From contig JAWKXQ010000005.1 of the NCBI GenBank assembly GCA_041396905.1, forward strand, positions 58,889 through 122,888: 64,000 bases of DNA, written 5' to 3'. The notes beneath the pieces were generated by a model that saw only the letters and a list, made by a program, of their open reading frames with translations, had not been told where the DNA came from and searched no databases. Origin of the DNA: JACXVD01 sp020446665 (GTDB lineage: Bacteria > Pseudomonadota > Alphaproteobacteria > Sphingomonadales > Sphingomonadaceae). The position numbers and the translations under genes were made by a program. Shown in pieces: positions 1 to 9,211 of the stretch (its first letter is position 1; each line of letters starts with the position of its first letter).

Positions 1-1014
1 CAGGTCGAGCCGGTAGATCACCGGCACCCGCCCGTCCTGCGTCGCCGGTGCGGTGCCTGCCACTGCCGGGTCCAGCGCTGCGGCATCTTCGAAGCGGAAG
101 ACGAACACGCCGCGAATATCCGCGCGGTCATCGCGCAGCCCGCCGATCCGGCCCAGCGCCTGTGCCAGACTCAGGCCGGAGCCTTCAAACGGCACTTCCG
201 CATTTTTCGTAACAGCTCCCAGCGCGATGAAGCTGTAAGGCTGGTGGATCACCGTCAGCACATCATCGGCGCGCAGGGGCACATTCTGTACCGGATCGAG
301 GATCACGGCATCCAGCGGCATGGTCGCCGCCAGATTTCCGCGCGTCAGGCGGATGGTGGTCTTCTCCACCGGTTCCGTCGGCCCGCCCGCCTGTGCCAGC
401 ACATCCAGCAAACGCTCGCCGCGCGCGGTCAGGGGAATACGGCTGGTGCGTGCGACCTTGCCCAGCACAGTGACAGTGCTGGCTTCATTGCCGACCAGCC
501 GGACCAGCACTTGCGGATCATGCGCTCGCCCGCGCAAACGGCCGACAATATCGCGCTGGACCTGCGAGGTCGTGCGCCCCGCGGCGGGCACTTTTCCGGC
601 AAAGGGCACGGCAATCGCGCCATCTTCATCCACGCGCTGGTCAGGGATGGCACTGCTCTGCGCCACCATGGGCAAATTGCCCCCCGCTGTGCCGCTGACG
701 CTGAAGAGCACGGCTGGCGGGGCCTCCCAGATGGTCACCCCGACCATATCCCCGCGTTCAATCAGAGGTGCGGACACGCTGCGATTGCCGAAGATTTCCG
801 CAAAGCTGTTCGCCTTACCCAGCGAAGCGATCCGGTTGGTCGCCGCCCGGTCAAGCTCGACAATGGCGATATTCGCCCCCGCATAATTCTCCCCGGCGGC
901 AGCCTGCACAGAGCCGGTGCCGGGGCCAGCCGCGCCAAAGCTGGTGCAGCCACCAAGCAGAGCCGCCAGTGCAGCGATGGCAAAGGGGCGGGTTACGCGA
1001 AGCGAACGGATCAT
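1..1014 (-). CDS. Polysaccharide export outer-membrane lipoprotein, Wza/KpsD-like (3' end outside window)
   Basis: The leftward frame starting at 1014 opens with a lipoprotein signal: basic N-terminus, Ala/Leu-rich core and lipobox LLGGC with Cys23. A polysaccharide-export domain and SLBB-like beta-grasp segments follow, including a stretch beginning FAGKVPAAGRTTSQVQRDI. Proteins of this family form the outer-membrane channel for capsule or exopolysaccharide. The frame is open to base 1, so the C-terminus is missing. Its ATG shares one base with the TGA of the glycosyltransferase before it, a sign of translational coupling. It is the last visible gene of the leftward exporter operon. The family call is firm; the choice between Wza-type and KpsD-type is not. 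Confidence 0.88.
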   Translation of the reverse strand, partial: MIRSLRVTRPFAIAALAALLGGCTSFGAAGPGTGSVQAAAGENYAGANIAIVELDRAATNRIASLGKANSFAEIFGNRSVSAPLIERGDMVGVTIWEAPPAVLFSVSGTAGGNLPMVAQSSAIPDQRVDEDGAIAVPFAGKVPAAGRTTSQVQRDIVGRLRGRAHDPQVLVRLVGNEASTVTVLGKVARTSRIPLTARGERLLDVLAQAGGPTEPVEKTTIRLTRGNLAATMPLDAVILDPVQNVPLRADDVLTVIHQPYSFIALGAVTKNAEVPFEGSGLSLAQALGRIGGLRDDRADIRGVFVFRFEDAAALDPAVAGTAPATQDGRVPVIYRLDL

Positions 1015-2339
1015 CACAAATACCTCGAATACACGTCATTCAGACGCATGCGGTAATTTTCAGGACTATAGTGCGCGGCCTGCGCCAGCCCCAGCCTGGC
1101 CAGTTCCGCCCGCCGGTCTGCATCGGCATCAATCCGGCGAATCGCCGCCGTGATTGCCTGCGTATCATAGGGATCGACCATTTCCGCCGCATTGCCCGCA
1201 ACCTCGGGCAGGGAGGACGTGTTGGAGCAGATCACGGGCGTGCCCAGCAGCATCGCCTCCAGCGCAGGCAGACCGAACCCTTCATAGAGCGAGGGGAACA
1301 GCGCCCCCTTGGCCCCGCGGATCAGGCTTACCAGCAAGCTGAAGGGTGCATAATCGAGCCGGATGATCCGCTTGCGCGCGCCGCGCCGCCGTTCGATATT
1401 GCTGGCTGGAATGAAACTGTCAGCTTCCCACTTGCCTTCGTTGAGGAGGGCCAGTTCCTGTTCCGCTTTCCACGCCTGCGCGCCGATGATCACCAGCGGG
1501 GTGGATACCTTGCTCGCCATATAGGCTTCGATCATGCGGCCGATATTCTTCTTTGGCTCCAGCGAGCCCCAGAAGAGGAAGTAGTCCTTGTAGCCAAAGC
1601 CCGTCACCCCTTCGACTTCGCGGGCAACCTGCTCTTCCGGCTTCTCACGATATTTGGCGGGGATCTGGACGGACTGATAGGTGTTGGTCACCTTGTTCTC
1701 TGGCACGCCGACCAGCTCGATCAGATCGCGGCGCGAGTTTTCCGATACGGTCACGATATGATCGGCCCTGTCCGCCAGCAGCCGCATCAGCCGCAGATAG
1801 CGGCGCTTGTTGTCGAGTGTGGTGTAGGGCAGCTTGAGCGGCACCAGATCGTGCATGGTGTAGAGATTGGGCGCGCCCTTTATCCGCACTGGCAGCGGAT
1901 AGGTCCAATGCGCCAGGTCCGGCACTTCGGGCATGCGGATATTGACCAGCTGTTTCCACATCCAGAACGCACCACTGGCGTTCTTGAAGACCTCGTTCGA
2001 ATTGTAGATCGCATCGAAATAGGGCAGCCGCGCGGAGAAGGTCCTGGCCACCACCCGCCCGGTAATCGGCACCTGCACCGCCCGATAGCTGAGCGGCCCG
2101 CGCAGCGCCTGCTTTGCCCGCTCAAGCAATTCGAGCAATCTGGGCTGTTCCACCGCACCATCGAAAAAGGCGATTTCGCGCAGCAGATCGTCACGATTGA
2201 GTGAACCGCGATTGCCATAGAGCACCGAAACCTTGTGCCCCAGTTCATGCAATTCATAGCTCAGATTGCGGGCATAGGTGGCCACCCCAGTGCCTTTCTC
2301 AAGGCCGAGATTATAGCCATCTATCAGAATTCTGGGCAT
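1014..2339 (-). CDS. Glycosyltransferase family 4-like protein
   Basis: This 441-residue protein has the two-domain GT-B layout. The N-terminal half begins MPRILIDGYNLG. The C-terminal donor-binding half carries the EX7E-type motif SLYEGFGLPALEAM near residue 370, and the segment FWGSLEPKKN around residue 245 is typical of GT4 enzymes. It should transfer a sugar from a nucleotide donor onto the growing surface glycan at the cytoplasmic face of the inner membrane. It lies between the methyltransferase gene (12-base gap) and the export lipoprotein (overlapping stop and start). The donor and linkage cannot be read from the sequence. Confidence 0.87.
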   Translation of the reverse strand: MPRILIDGYNLGLEKGTGVATYARNLSYELHELGHKVSVLYGNRGSLNRDDLLREIAFFDGAVEQPRLLELLERAKQALRGPLSYRAVQVPITGRVVARTFSARLPYFDAIYNSNEVFKNASGAFWMWKQLVNIRMPEVPDLAHWTYPLPVRIKGAPNLYTMHDLVPLKLPYTTLDNKRRYLRLMRLLADRADHIVTVSENSRRDLIELVGVPENKVTNTYQSVQIPAKYREKPEEQVAREVEGVTGFGYKDYFLFWGSLEPKKNIGRMIEAYMASKVSTPLVIIGAQAWKAEQELALLNEGKWEADSFIPASNIERRRGARKRIIRLDYAPFSLLVSLIRGAKGALFPSLYEGFGLPALEAMLLGTPVICSNTSSLPEVAGNAAEMVDPYDTQAITAAIRRIDADADRRAELARLGLAQAAHYSPENYRMRLNDVYSRYL

Positions 2340-2351
2340 TACCCGGGCACC

Positions 2352-3251
2352 TCAATCCTTGTGGATGATGATGCCGAACGACGTGACGAGATATTGCTCG
2401 ATCTGAAGTTTGAGATGATCATTCGCGCTGTAAGGTGGCATATCGATATGCAGGTCGAGCGGTTTCTGGCCAAGATTCCAGTTGAATTTCATCCGGCAAC
2501 CCTTCGACTTTAAACGATTCTCTAACATCTCGAAATCGCGCTTGCGAAAAAGTACGGTACTAGCATTGTCAACGGTTTCGTCATTGGACGAGCAATTGAA
2601 CTCGGTTGTGTGGATTGCCAGTCCGCCAGGCTTCAGGCACTTCGCCGAATTAACCACAAATTCGAGACCCTTGGCGATCGAACCCAAATGCTCGAACGCG
2701 CATGCAGACCAGACGAAATCGAACTGGCCTGCCAGATCGCGGTCAATCTTGTTCATGTCCATGAAGCGGAAATCGACAAGTCGTTCGAATTCCTGTGGGT
2801 CGCAAATATTGCGTTCGTTCAATTGCTGTTTTGAAATGGCATGCTGGTCGGTGTCGATCCAGCCGGCGCTTTTGGCTTTTTGCGGTGCAAGATCGGTGCC
2901 CAGCACAGTCACCCCGTTGTGCGCGAGCATCGCCGCCATCGGTTCATTGCCTACGCCAAAACCGAGCGCATGACGCCCTTCTTCGATCATGCCATTTATG
3001 TGAAGCGCCTGCATGATGTAACAATATTCCCACTGCTTGCGGTGCATGCGCGGTTCCTCGCGGATCTGCGCGCACCAGTGGCTGTAATGCGGCTCCTCCA
3101 GCTGCGCCTGCGTGCAGGCCTGCGATACCGGCTCCCACAGGTCAGGTTCAGGCATAGTATAGTCCGAAATCGGCAGTAAACGGGCGGCGTCGGTCTTCGC
3201 GTCCTCTTTGGCGGGTCCCTGCCGTAATTTGCTGAAAAGTGATTTTATCAT
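2352..3251 (-). CDS. Class I SAM-dependent methyltransferase
   Basis: A 299-residue protein with a methyltransferase fold. The glycine-rich SAM loop reads ALGFGVGNEPMAAML near residue 95, followed by the acidic residue in VLGTDLA. A second acidic motif, FDFVWSACAFEHLG, sits near residue 180 and resembles the post-motif II of small-molecule methyltransferases. It is encoded within the capsule export operon, 32 bases downstream of the ABC ATPase gene. It probably methylates the glycan or its precursor, for example as a chain-capping step. That role is inference from context; the substrate is unknown. Confidence 0.78.
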   Translation of the reverse strand: MIKSLFSKLRQGPAKEDAKTDAARLLPISDYTMPEPDLWEPVSQACTQAQLEEPHYSHWCAQIREEPRMHRKQWEYCYIMQALHINGMIEEGRHALGFGVGNEPMAAMLAHNGVTVLGTDLAPQKAKSAGWIDTDQHAISKQQLNERNICDPQEFERLVDFRFMDMNKIDRDLAGQFDFVWSACAFEHLGSIAKGLEFVVNSAKCLKPGGLAIHTTEFNCSSNDETVDNASTVLFRKRDFEMLENRLKSKGCRMKFNWNLGQKPLDLHIDMPPYSANDHLKLQIEQYLVTSFGIIIHKD

Positions 3252-3283
3252 CCGTGCTACCTCTGAGAAGGAATATCGTTTGC

Positions 3284-3982
3284 CTATGCAGTCGATACCT
3301 GAAGTTCAAGCCAACCAGGGGGCGGCTTCCAGCCGATCAGTTCCTTGAAGTCGGCATAGGCCAGCTCAAAATCGTCATACTGGGCAAGCTTGCCATCATG
3401 CAGCACGCCCCAGCGGTTACAGTGGTCGCGGACATAAGCGGCATCATGCGAGATGATGATCATCGCCCGGTCAGCCCGCTTTTCAAACAATTCGTAATTG
3501 CACCGATCATGAAACCGCGCATCGCCCACTGCGCCGATCTCGTCGATCAGGAAACAGTCAAATTCGATGATCATGGAAATGGCAAAGGCCAGCCGCGCGC
3601 GCATGCCGGAGGAATAGGTGCGCACCGGCTCGCGCAGATAGGGGCCGAGTTCGGCAAAATCTTCCACAAAGGCGAGGTTCGTGTCGAAATCCTGATCATA
3701 GATCGTGCTGATGAAGCGGATATTGTCCACCCCGGTCAGCTGATGCTGAAACGCGCCACCAAAGGCGAGCGGCCAGGAGATCGACATAGAGCTTTCAATG
3801 CTGCCCGATGTCGGCCGCTCCGCCCCGCTGATCAGGCGGACCATAGTCGATTTGCCGGCCCCGTTGCGGCCCAGAATGCCCAGCCTTTCCCCGCGGTCGA
3901 GATCGAAGGAAATGCCATCCAGCACAAGGTTTTCGCCAAAACGCGTGGGATAGGTTTTGCGCAGATCGCGGACGCGGATCAT
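3284..3982 (-). CDS. Capsule-type ABC transporter ATP-binding protein (KpsT/Wzt-like)
   Basis: The 232-residue product has the complete ABC ATPase set: Walker A GRNGAGKST near residue 38, the signature YSSGMRARLAFA near residue 125, and Walker B CFLIDEIG near residue 150. Its short length and close match to KpsT-like ATPases, without the C-terminal carbohydrate-binding extension of some Wzt proteins, suggest export of a capsular polysaccharide by the ABC-dependent route. Its start overlaps the end of the permease gene in an ATGA arrangement, so the two are translationally coupled and form one transporter. Confidence 0.92.
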   Translation of the reverse strand: MIRVRDLRKTYPTRFGENLVLDGISFDLDRGERLGILGRNGAGKSTMVRLISGAERPTSGSIESSMSISWPLAFGGAFQHQLTGVDNIRFISTIYDQDFDTNLAFVEDFAELGPYLREPVRTYSSGMRARLAFAISMIIEFDCFLIDEIGAVGDARFHDRCNYELFEKRADRAMIIISHDAAYVRDHCNRWGVLHDGKLAQYDDFELAYADFKELIGWKPPPGWLELQVSTA

Positions 3983-4782
3983 TCGGGCACCACCCGCCGC
4001 TCTGTCCAGCGGACCATCACCAGCGCTGCGACTGTCAGCGCCAGCGACAGGGGGATCACATAGCCCAGATCATAATGCGCGCGGGCCTGATCCCCGAACC
4101 ACCCTTCGCGGACCATTTCCACCCCGTGCACCATCGGGATCCACAGCACGATTTCCTGCGCAAATTTGGGCAGCGCATCGACGAGGAAGGCCGCGCCGGA
4201 CAGCGGGAAAATGAGGTAGGAAGCCGGGTGCCAGAGCTTATCGACTAGCTCGCTATGATGGCTCAGCGCGCCCAGCGTGACGGCCAAAGCTGCGCCAAAC
4301 CAGGCGAGGATCAGCCAGCCGCCAGCAACCTTCAAGACATCGTCTGGCGGCTCCAGCCAAGCGGACAAAATCAGGATCAGTGCCAGAGTGACGAAGGAAA
4401 TGGTCGCCCCGCCAAATTCCAGCAACAGGCGCGCAGCATAAATGTCCAGCACCTTGATATTGCGGTGATACATCAGCGCCAGATTGGCCCATAGCGCATT
4501 GATGCAGCGCCCCGGCATATTGCGCCATAACAGCACACTGGAATAGCCGGTCAGCGCAAAGGCGACGATGGGCAAGTCACTGCCATGGACGGACTTGGTC
4601 GCGGTCCACAGGATCGTAACCCCGATGGTGAAGATCATCGGTTCCACAAACAGCCACAGAAAGCCGATATTGTGCCGCCCATATCGCGTGAGCATTTCAC
4701 GCACCAGCAAAGCGCCGATAATCCGCGCATTGACGCGCAGACTATGGGGCAGAGAGGCCGGTTGAGGCGGCGTGGTGGCCAT
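3979..4782 (-). CDS. Capsule-type ABC transporter permease (KpsM-like, ABC-2 family)
   Basis: The protein has 267 residues when started at the ATG at 4782. This start is preferred because it overlaps the TAA of the upstream kpsE-like gene as TAATG. It has about six hydrophobic segments in the ABC-2 arrangement. The N-terminal amphipathic part ALLVREMLTRYGRHNIGFLW is the family hallmark, and the C-terminus ends in RWTERRVVPE. It forms the inner-membrane channel with the adjacent ATPase. A longer frame upstream begins inside the kpsE-like gene and is not needed. Confidence 0.9.
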   Translation of the reverse strand: MATTPPQPASLPHSLRVNARIIGALLVREMLTRYGRHNIGFLWLFVEPMIFTIGVTILWTATKSVHGSDLPIVAFALTGYSSVLLWRNMPGRCINALWANLALMYHRNIKVLDIYAARLLLEFGGATISFVTLALILILSAWLEPPDDVLKVAGGWLILAWFGAALAVTLGALSHHSELVDKLWHPASYLIFPLSGAAFLVDALPKFAQEIVLWIPMVHGVEMVREGWFGDQARAHYDLGYVIPLSLALTVAALVMVRWTERRVVPE

Positions 4783-5876
4783 TAGTCGCGATGCTCGCGA
4801 ATGCCGACCAGCAGCATGGACAGCACACCCCATGCCAACAGACCGAGGACGAATGTGGCAAAGATGCTGCGCAGCCGCTTGGGATAGGTGGCATAATCGG
4901 GCAGCGAAGGCTCTGCGATCCGCTCGACATAGGCCTGTTTGCGCCGCGCCTCTGCCTGCGCATCCTGTTGCGATGCAAGCGCCACGGCCAGTTGCTGTTC
5001 GGCAAATTCGGAAGCCAGTTTCAGTTCCTGATATTTCGCAGAATTGGCAGAGAGGGAGCGCGATCCGCCGGCAATCTCTTGCGTCTGTTTTGCGATTTCC
5101 CGCTCCAGCTCGCGCACCTGCGTTTTCAGGAACGGGATCTGCGATGCGCGCGGCGTGTAAGTGCGCATTTGCAGCAATTGCGTGCGCGTGGCGATCAGTT
5201 CTTCCTGTAATTGGGAAATCGTCTGCAGCCCCACCTTGGCCTGCATTTCCGGGTCGATCACGCCCGCCCGGTCACGGAATTTCGCCAGCGCGAGCGATGT
5301 TGCCTTGGCCTGATCGCGCGCTATCTCGACTTCCTTCCGCGCAAAGCCGATTGCGTCAGTCCGTGCGCGTTCGGACAGAGTGTTTACCAGCAATTCGGAG
5401 CGTTGCAGCAGGCGCTCGTTTATTTCCCTCGCCTGTTCGGGATCGAAGGCTTCCACCCGCACCCGCAGCACCAGAATGCTGCTGCCATCCTCTATCGCTA
5501 GCTTGCCGCCGAAATATTCGAAGAGCTGTTCGAAACTGTCGCCGCTCAGCCCGCCGAACCGGTCGAGGAAAAAGATGCTGCTGCTGCCATAGGCCTTGCT
5601 GACATAGCCATCCTGATTGATCTGCTTCAGCGCATCGCGCGAGCGCAGGAATTCGCGCACGGCGTTGCTTTCTTCCGTTGCGCCGGTGATGGCATTGCTG
5701 CCAAAAACCGCGCCCAGCGGTGATGTGTCCGGCTTGGCCGGGCTGCGCACCAGAATGCGCGATTCCGAGACATAGACATCTTCTGCCAGCAGCCCGAAAT
5801 AGAGCACAGCCAGCAGCGTCGGCAGCGCCACCACCGCCAGAAAGAGCGGGTTCAGGGATTTCAATCGGTTCAACAC
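4782..5876 (-). CDS. Capsule export inner-membrane protein, KpsE/Wzz-like
   Basis: A 364-residue protein with the polysaccharide co-polymerase topology. It has an N-terminal membrane segment (LFLAVVALPTLLAVLYFGLL, about residues 12-31), a long periplasmic region rich in coiled coil (about residues 140-310, many Glu, Gln, Arg and Ala) and a C-terminal membrane segment near residue 340. KpsE proteins bridge the inner-membrane ABC exporter to the outer-membrane Wza/KpsD channel. All partner types are encoded in the same operon here, which supports the call. It overlaps both neighbouring genes by a few bases. Confidence 0.9.
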   Translation of the reverse strand: MLNRLKSLNPLFLAVVALPTLLAVLYFGLLAEDVYVSESRILVRSPAKPDTSPLGAVFGSNAITGATEESNAVREFLRSRDALKQINQDGYVSKAYGSSSIFFLDRFGGLSGDSFEQLFEYFGGKLAIEDGSSILVLRVRVEAFDPEQAREINERLLQRSELLVNTLSERARTDAIGFARKEVEIARDQAKATSLALAKFRDRAGVIDPEMQAKVGLQTISQLQEELIATRTQLLQMRTYTPRASQIPFLKTQVRELEREIAKQTQEIAGGSRSLSANSAKYQELKLASEFAEQQLAVALASQQDAQAEARRKQAYVERIAEPSLPDYATYPKRLRSIFATFVLGLLAWGVLSMLLVGIREHRD

Positions 5877-7093
5877 TGGGCGGCCTGGCCTTTTTCGCTC
5901 GCTGAAGTTGCGGGCCTGTAAATGCGATTATCCGAGTCCATGCAAGGTTTGTCGGCGCTCTGGGCGATTTGCGCCAGCCACTGCGCGCAATTGGCGAAAT
6001 GCTGTTCCCAGTCTGGCGGATCGAAACTGCCGATCCTTGCCAATTGGCGCTGGTACTCCTGGCCCTGGTCACAGAAATCAGCGATGGCTGCAGCCCAAGC
6101 GGCGCTGTCCTGCGGATCAAGGAGCGTCGGAATGCCTTGCCCGATCTCGCGCAGGCTGGGCAGGTCGCTGGCGATCACCGGAACCCGCAATTGCAGCGCT
6201 TCGACCAGGGGCAGGCCATAGCCTTCTGCTAGACTTGGCAACACCATGGCGCGCGCTGTTGCCACGAGTTGTGCGATCTGGGCATCGTCCAGACCGGTTC
6301 GGATTTCCACATGGCGCCTGAGTAGCGGGTCCGCTCTCAGCCTGTCGCGCACAAGCTCACCGCCCAGCCCGATGCTGCCCGCCAGCACAAGGCGCGGCGC
6401 GGCGTCACCAAGCCGTGCGATCATGTCCGACCAGACCCGCAGAAGCAGCCTATGGTTCTTGCGTGTTTCAATCGTGCCCACGCAAACAAACAGCGGCCGG
6501 GCAGATGCTTCGCGCCGCAAGGGAACAGGCATGGCACCGCTCCCCAGCGGGGCAATCAGCAGCGGGGGGAGATGCTGCCCACCGGCATAGAAGCGCAATT
6601 CATCCGCTGTCGCCTGCGAATTGACGATGATCCCGGCGGCATTGTGCAGCGCATGGTCCACGCGCCCGCGATGGCGCCGGGTCTTGTGCGGCGTGGTCAC
6701 CTGCGGATGGGTGATCGGGATCAGATCATGCAGCATATAGACCGGACGGACAGTGTTCTTGCGCAGCCAGCGCGCATGGGCGGGCAAGTCAAAATCGGAA
6801 TGACCGACATTGAGATAGGTTGCCCCACCAAAATCGCGGGCAAAGGGGCGGCGCAGCAGGATTGCCGCAAGCCGACGGCGGAATTGCCATGTCGGCAAAT
6901 CCAGCGCGGCGAAGAGTTTGCGGGAGGCCGATGGGTCAAGCACAATTGCCTGTCCGCGAAGCTGCAAGACAGCCAGTGCCTCCCCGCCAAAATGCCGGGC
7001 ATAGGCATCGCACACCCGGTCCAGCCCGCTGGGTGTCGCGCCTTTCCAGCGCCGGGCAACCGCGCGGGTCATGTCGAGCAAAAGCGGCGTCAT
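5870..7093 (-). CDS. Glycosyltransferase family 4-like protein
   Basis: A 407-residue GT-B enzyme. The donor domain shows FVCVGTIETRKNHRLLL around residue 205 and the EX7E-type motif LAEGYGLPLVEAL around residue 310. The N-terminal acceptor domain begins MTPLLLDMTRAVARRW and has the GT4-like stretch MLHDLIPITHP. The gene overlaps the start of the kpsE-like gene and the stop of the nucleotidyltransferase gene, so it is tightly placed in the capsule operon. It probably adds a sugar to the exported glycan; sugar specificity cannot be assigned. Confidence 0.86.
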   Translation of the reverse strand: MTPLLLDMTRAVARRWKGATPSGLDRVCDAYARHFGGEALAVLQLRGQAIVLDPSASRKLFAALDLPTWQFRRRLAAILLRRPFARDFGGATYLNVGHSDFDLPAHARWLRKNTVRPVYMLHDLIPITHPQVTTPHKTRRHRGRVDHALHNAAGIIVNSQATADELRFYAGGQHLPPLLIAPLGSGAMPVPLRREASARPLFVCVGTIETRKNHRLLLRVWSDMIARLGDAAPRLVLAGSIGLGGELVRDRLRADPLLRRHVEIRTGLDDAQIAQLVATARAMVLPSLAEGYGLPLVEALQLRVPVIASDLPSLREIGQGIPTLLDPQDSAAWAAAIADFCDQGQEYQRQLARIGSFDPPDWEQHFANCAQWLAQIAQSADKPCMDSDNRIYRPATSASEKGQAAQC

Positions 7094-7845
7094 GGCGTCA
7101 TCGCTCTCTCTGACGCAAACAGCTCTGGCAATTGGTCGCGGATTTGGTGCCGCGCCAGTTCCAGCGCGCGGGCATCATCGACATCGATCCACCACGCATC
7201 GCCAATATCCACCGTCTGCGCGCGCCCCTGATCAGCCAGACGCTGCATCCCGTCTGACAGCGAGCCGGAGGCACCATCGCGAATGGCCGCGCGGATCGCA
7301 TCCAGCAATGCGGGCGAGGCACGGAAGGCACCGCAATCCACCGCGTCATAGGCGCTGATGGACTTGCCGATCCGCAATATCGCCCCTGCCGCATCGCGCG
7401 CCACCCAGGTTGCATCGTCCGGGTCAACCAGCGGAGAGGTAATGCGCTGGTCAATTGCCAGCACGGCACCATCGCCAGCCGCTGGTCCGTTCGTCAGAGT
7501 GTGAAGGACAGCCCGCGAAAATATGTGATCGGCCATAACCAGCAGGAAATCCCCGGCAAAGCCGGCTGCTCCGGTCAGCACCGAATGGCCATTGGGCAGG
7601 CTGTGATCGGCCACGCGGCGCGCCTCAACAACCACGCCCGCCCGCTCTGCCATGGCGGGAAGCTGCGCTTCGATGGCCGCAGCCTCATGGCCGGTGGCCA
7701 CGGCAATATGGGTGGCACCCACGCTCGCCAGCTGCCGGATCGCAATTTCCAGCAGTGACAGACCGTGCAGGCTGGTCAGCGGCTTGCAGGCCTCCAGCTC
7801 GCGCAGGCGGCTGCCATAACCGGCGGCAAGAATCAGCGCGTCCAT
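7090..7845 (-). CDS. Nucleotidyltransferase, candidate CTP:inositol-1-phosphate cytidylyltransferase
   Basis: The start at 7845 gives 251 residues beginning MDALILAAGYGSRL, the classic nucleotide-binding loop of sugar-1-phosphate nucleotidyltransferases, followed by KPLTSLHGLSLLE. A longer reading frame extends upstream into the inositol-phosphate synthase gene and has no support. The family activates a phosphorylated small molecule with CTP, GTP or UTP. Its position directly after inositol-3-phosphate synthase, and near two CDP-alcohol phosphatidyltransferases, makes CDP-inositol formation the best guess. That assignment is contextual; a choline- or sugar-phosphate substrate is possible. Confidence 0.72.
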   Translation of the reverse strand: MDALILAAGYGSRLRELEACKPLTSLHGLSLLEIAIRQLASVGATHIAVATGHEAAAIEAQLPAMAERAGVVVEARRVADHSLPNGHSVLTGAAGFAGDFLLVMADHIFSRAVLHTLTNGPAAGDGAVLAIDQRITSPLVDPDDATWVARDAAGAILRIGKSISAYDAVDCGAFRASPALLDAIRAAIRDGASGSLSDGMQRLADQGRAQTVDIGDAWWIDVDDARALELARHQIRDQLPELFASERAMTP

Positions 7846-7867
7846 CAACCGGTCCCCATTCCGGGGC

Positions 7868-8977
7868 CTATTCCGCGGCCTGCACCGCGCGGGGCAGAAA
7901 CGGGTCCAGCATCCGCCCGGCAGCGGCATCATCCATCTGCTGCGGCGGGTGCTTGCAGTAATAGGCGCTGGGCGCAATCAATGCGCCGCTATCGCCCTTG
8001 TCCAGCGCGGCCTTGCAGAACCGGATCGCATCCATGACACAGGCCGCCGCATTGGGGCTGTCTTCTACTGAGAGCCGCAATTCCAGATTGAGCGGGACAT
8101 CGCCCCATTGCGTCCCCTCCAGCCGCAGGAAGCACAATTTGTTGTCCTTCTGCCAAGGGACATATTCGGACGGTCCGATCTGGATATTCTCATCCGCCAG
8201 ACGCTGCGCCAGCGCGGCCTGCACGGCCTCGGTCTTCGATGTCTTCTTGCTCGTCAGCCGTTGCCGGTCGAGCATGTTCATGAAATCGGTATTGCCGCCG
8301 GTATTGAGCTGATAGGTCCGCTCTACCGTCACCCCGCGCGTGGTGAAGAGGTTGGACAGAGTGCGATGGACAATCGTTGCGCCAACCTGCGCCTTGATAT
8401 CATCGCCCACGATGGGCAGGCCGCGTTCGCGAAAGCGCGCTTCCCATTCCGGGTCGCTGGCGATGAAAACGGGGATGCAATTGACCACACCCACGCCCGC
8501 CTCCAGCGCGCATTCCATGTAGAATTCGCTCGCTTCCTGCGATCCGACAGGGAGGAAATTGACGAGAATGTCTGCACCCGATGCCTTGAGCGCGGCCACG
8601 ATCTCTGCCTGTGTCGCATCAGGGCCGTCAGCCAGGATAAAGCCGCGTTCACCCGCCTGCGTCATATGTTCGGCCACGCCATCGAGCACTCGCCCGCGCA
8701 TCACTCTGGCTCCGGTCGGCGGAACCTTATCGCAAAATATCGTGGTATTGTTGGGGGCAGCAAAGATGGCTTCGGTAATATCCAGCCCGACCTTGCGCGC
8801 ATCGACATCAATGCCGAGCACGAATTCCACGTCGCCCGCGCCATATCCGGACACGAATTCATGGATCAGCCCCTTGGTGGAGGCCCCTTGCGCATAATGC
8901 GCGGCCCCTTGCACCAGCGAGCTGGCGCAATTACCGATCCCAATGATCGCAACACGAATGGCCGAAGCAGAACGCAA
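7868..8977 (-). CDS. ino1: Inositol-3-phosphate synthase (MIPS)
   Basis: A 369-residue protein matching the short MIPS type found in actinobacteria and archaea. The NAD-binding loop is VAIIGIGNCASSL near residue 9, followed by family segments such as NTGGNTDFMNM and KDNKLCFLRLEG. It isomerises glucose 6-phosphate to 1L-myo-inositol 1-phosphate in the cytoplasm. It is the first gene of the leftward operon and is followed after 22 bases by the nucleotidyltransferase gene. Leading a capsule-export operon is unusual and suggests that inositol phosphate is a building block of the exported polymer or its lipid anchor. Confidence 0.93.
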   Translation of the reverse strand: MRSASAIRVAIIGIGNCASSLVQGAAHYAQGASTKGLIHEFVSGYGAGDVEFVLGIDVDARKVGLDITEAIFAAPNNTTIFCDKVPPTGARVMRGRVLDGVAEHMTQAGERGFILADGPDATQAEIVAALKASGADILVNFLPVGSQEASEFYMECALEAGVGVVNCIPVFIASDPEWEARFRERGLPIVGDDIKAQVGATIVHRTLSNLFTTRGVTVERTYQLNTGGNTDFMNMLDRQRLTSKKTSKTEAVQAALAQRLADENIQIGPSEYVPWQKDNKLCFLRLEGTQWGDVPLNLELRLSVEDSPNAAACVMDAIRFCKAALDKGDSGALIAPSAYYCKHPPQQMDDAAAGRMLDPFLPRAVQAAE

Positions 8978-9211
8978 AACCGATATTCTCCGTAGTCCAC
9001 CGTTCCATCAACGGGTGAAAGGTTGTCCGTAGACTCCAAAATCAAGGAATCCAATGGCCGTTCTTGTCTATGACTGCGCCTAAAGTCGCAGCTTCAATAC
9101 ACTTTTTGGTATGATTACCCCAAACACCGGGATGCGTGGCAGAGATTTCCTGACCAGCAGATGAATTGCTGCTTGCGACCCATCGCCCGATAAAGGAAGG
9201 CTGGCCATCCA
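8978..9211. other. Divergent intergenic region between ino1 and a glycosyltransferase gene
   Basis: This 234-base gap separates the leftward operon from the rightward glycosyltransferase gene, so promoters for both should lie here. No clear sigma-70 pair, RNA gene or strong repeat was seen. GATAAAGGAAGG at 9190-9201 is the probable ribosome-binding region for the rightward gene. Confidence 0.35.

Noticed and set aside
768..2204. Long rightward open frame (478 codons) opposite the glycosyltransferase gene
   Set aside because: It is the antisense shadow of a clear GT4 gene and has no family features, being rich in His, Arg and Gln as antisense frames of high G+C genes are.
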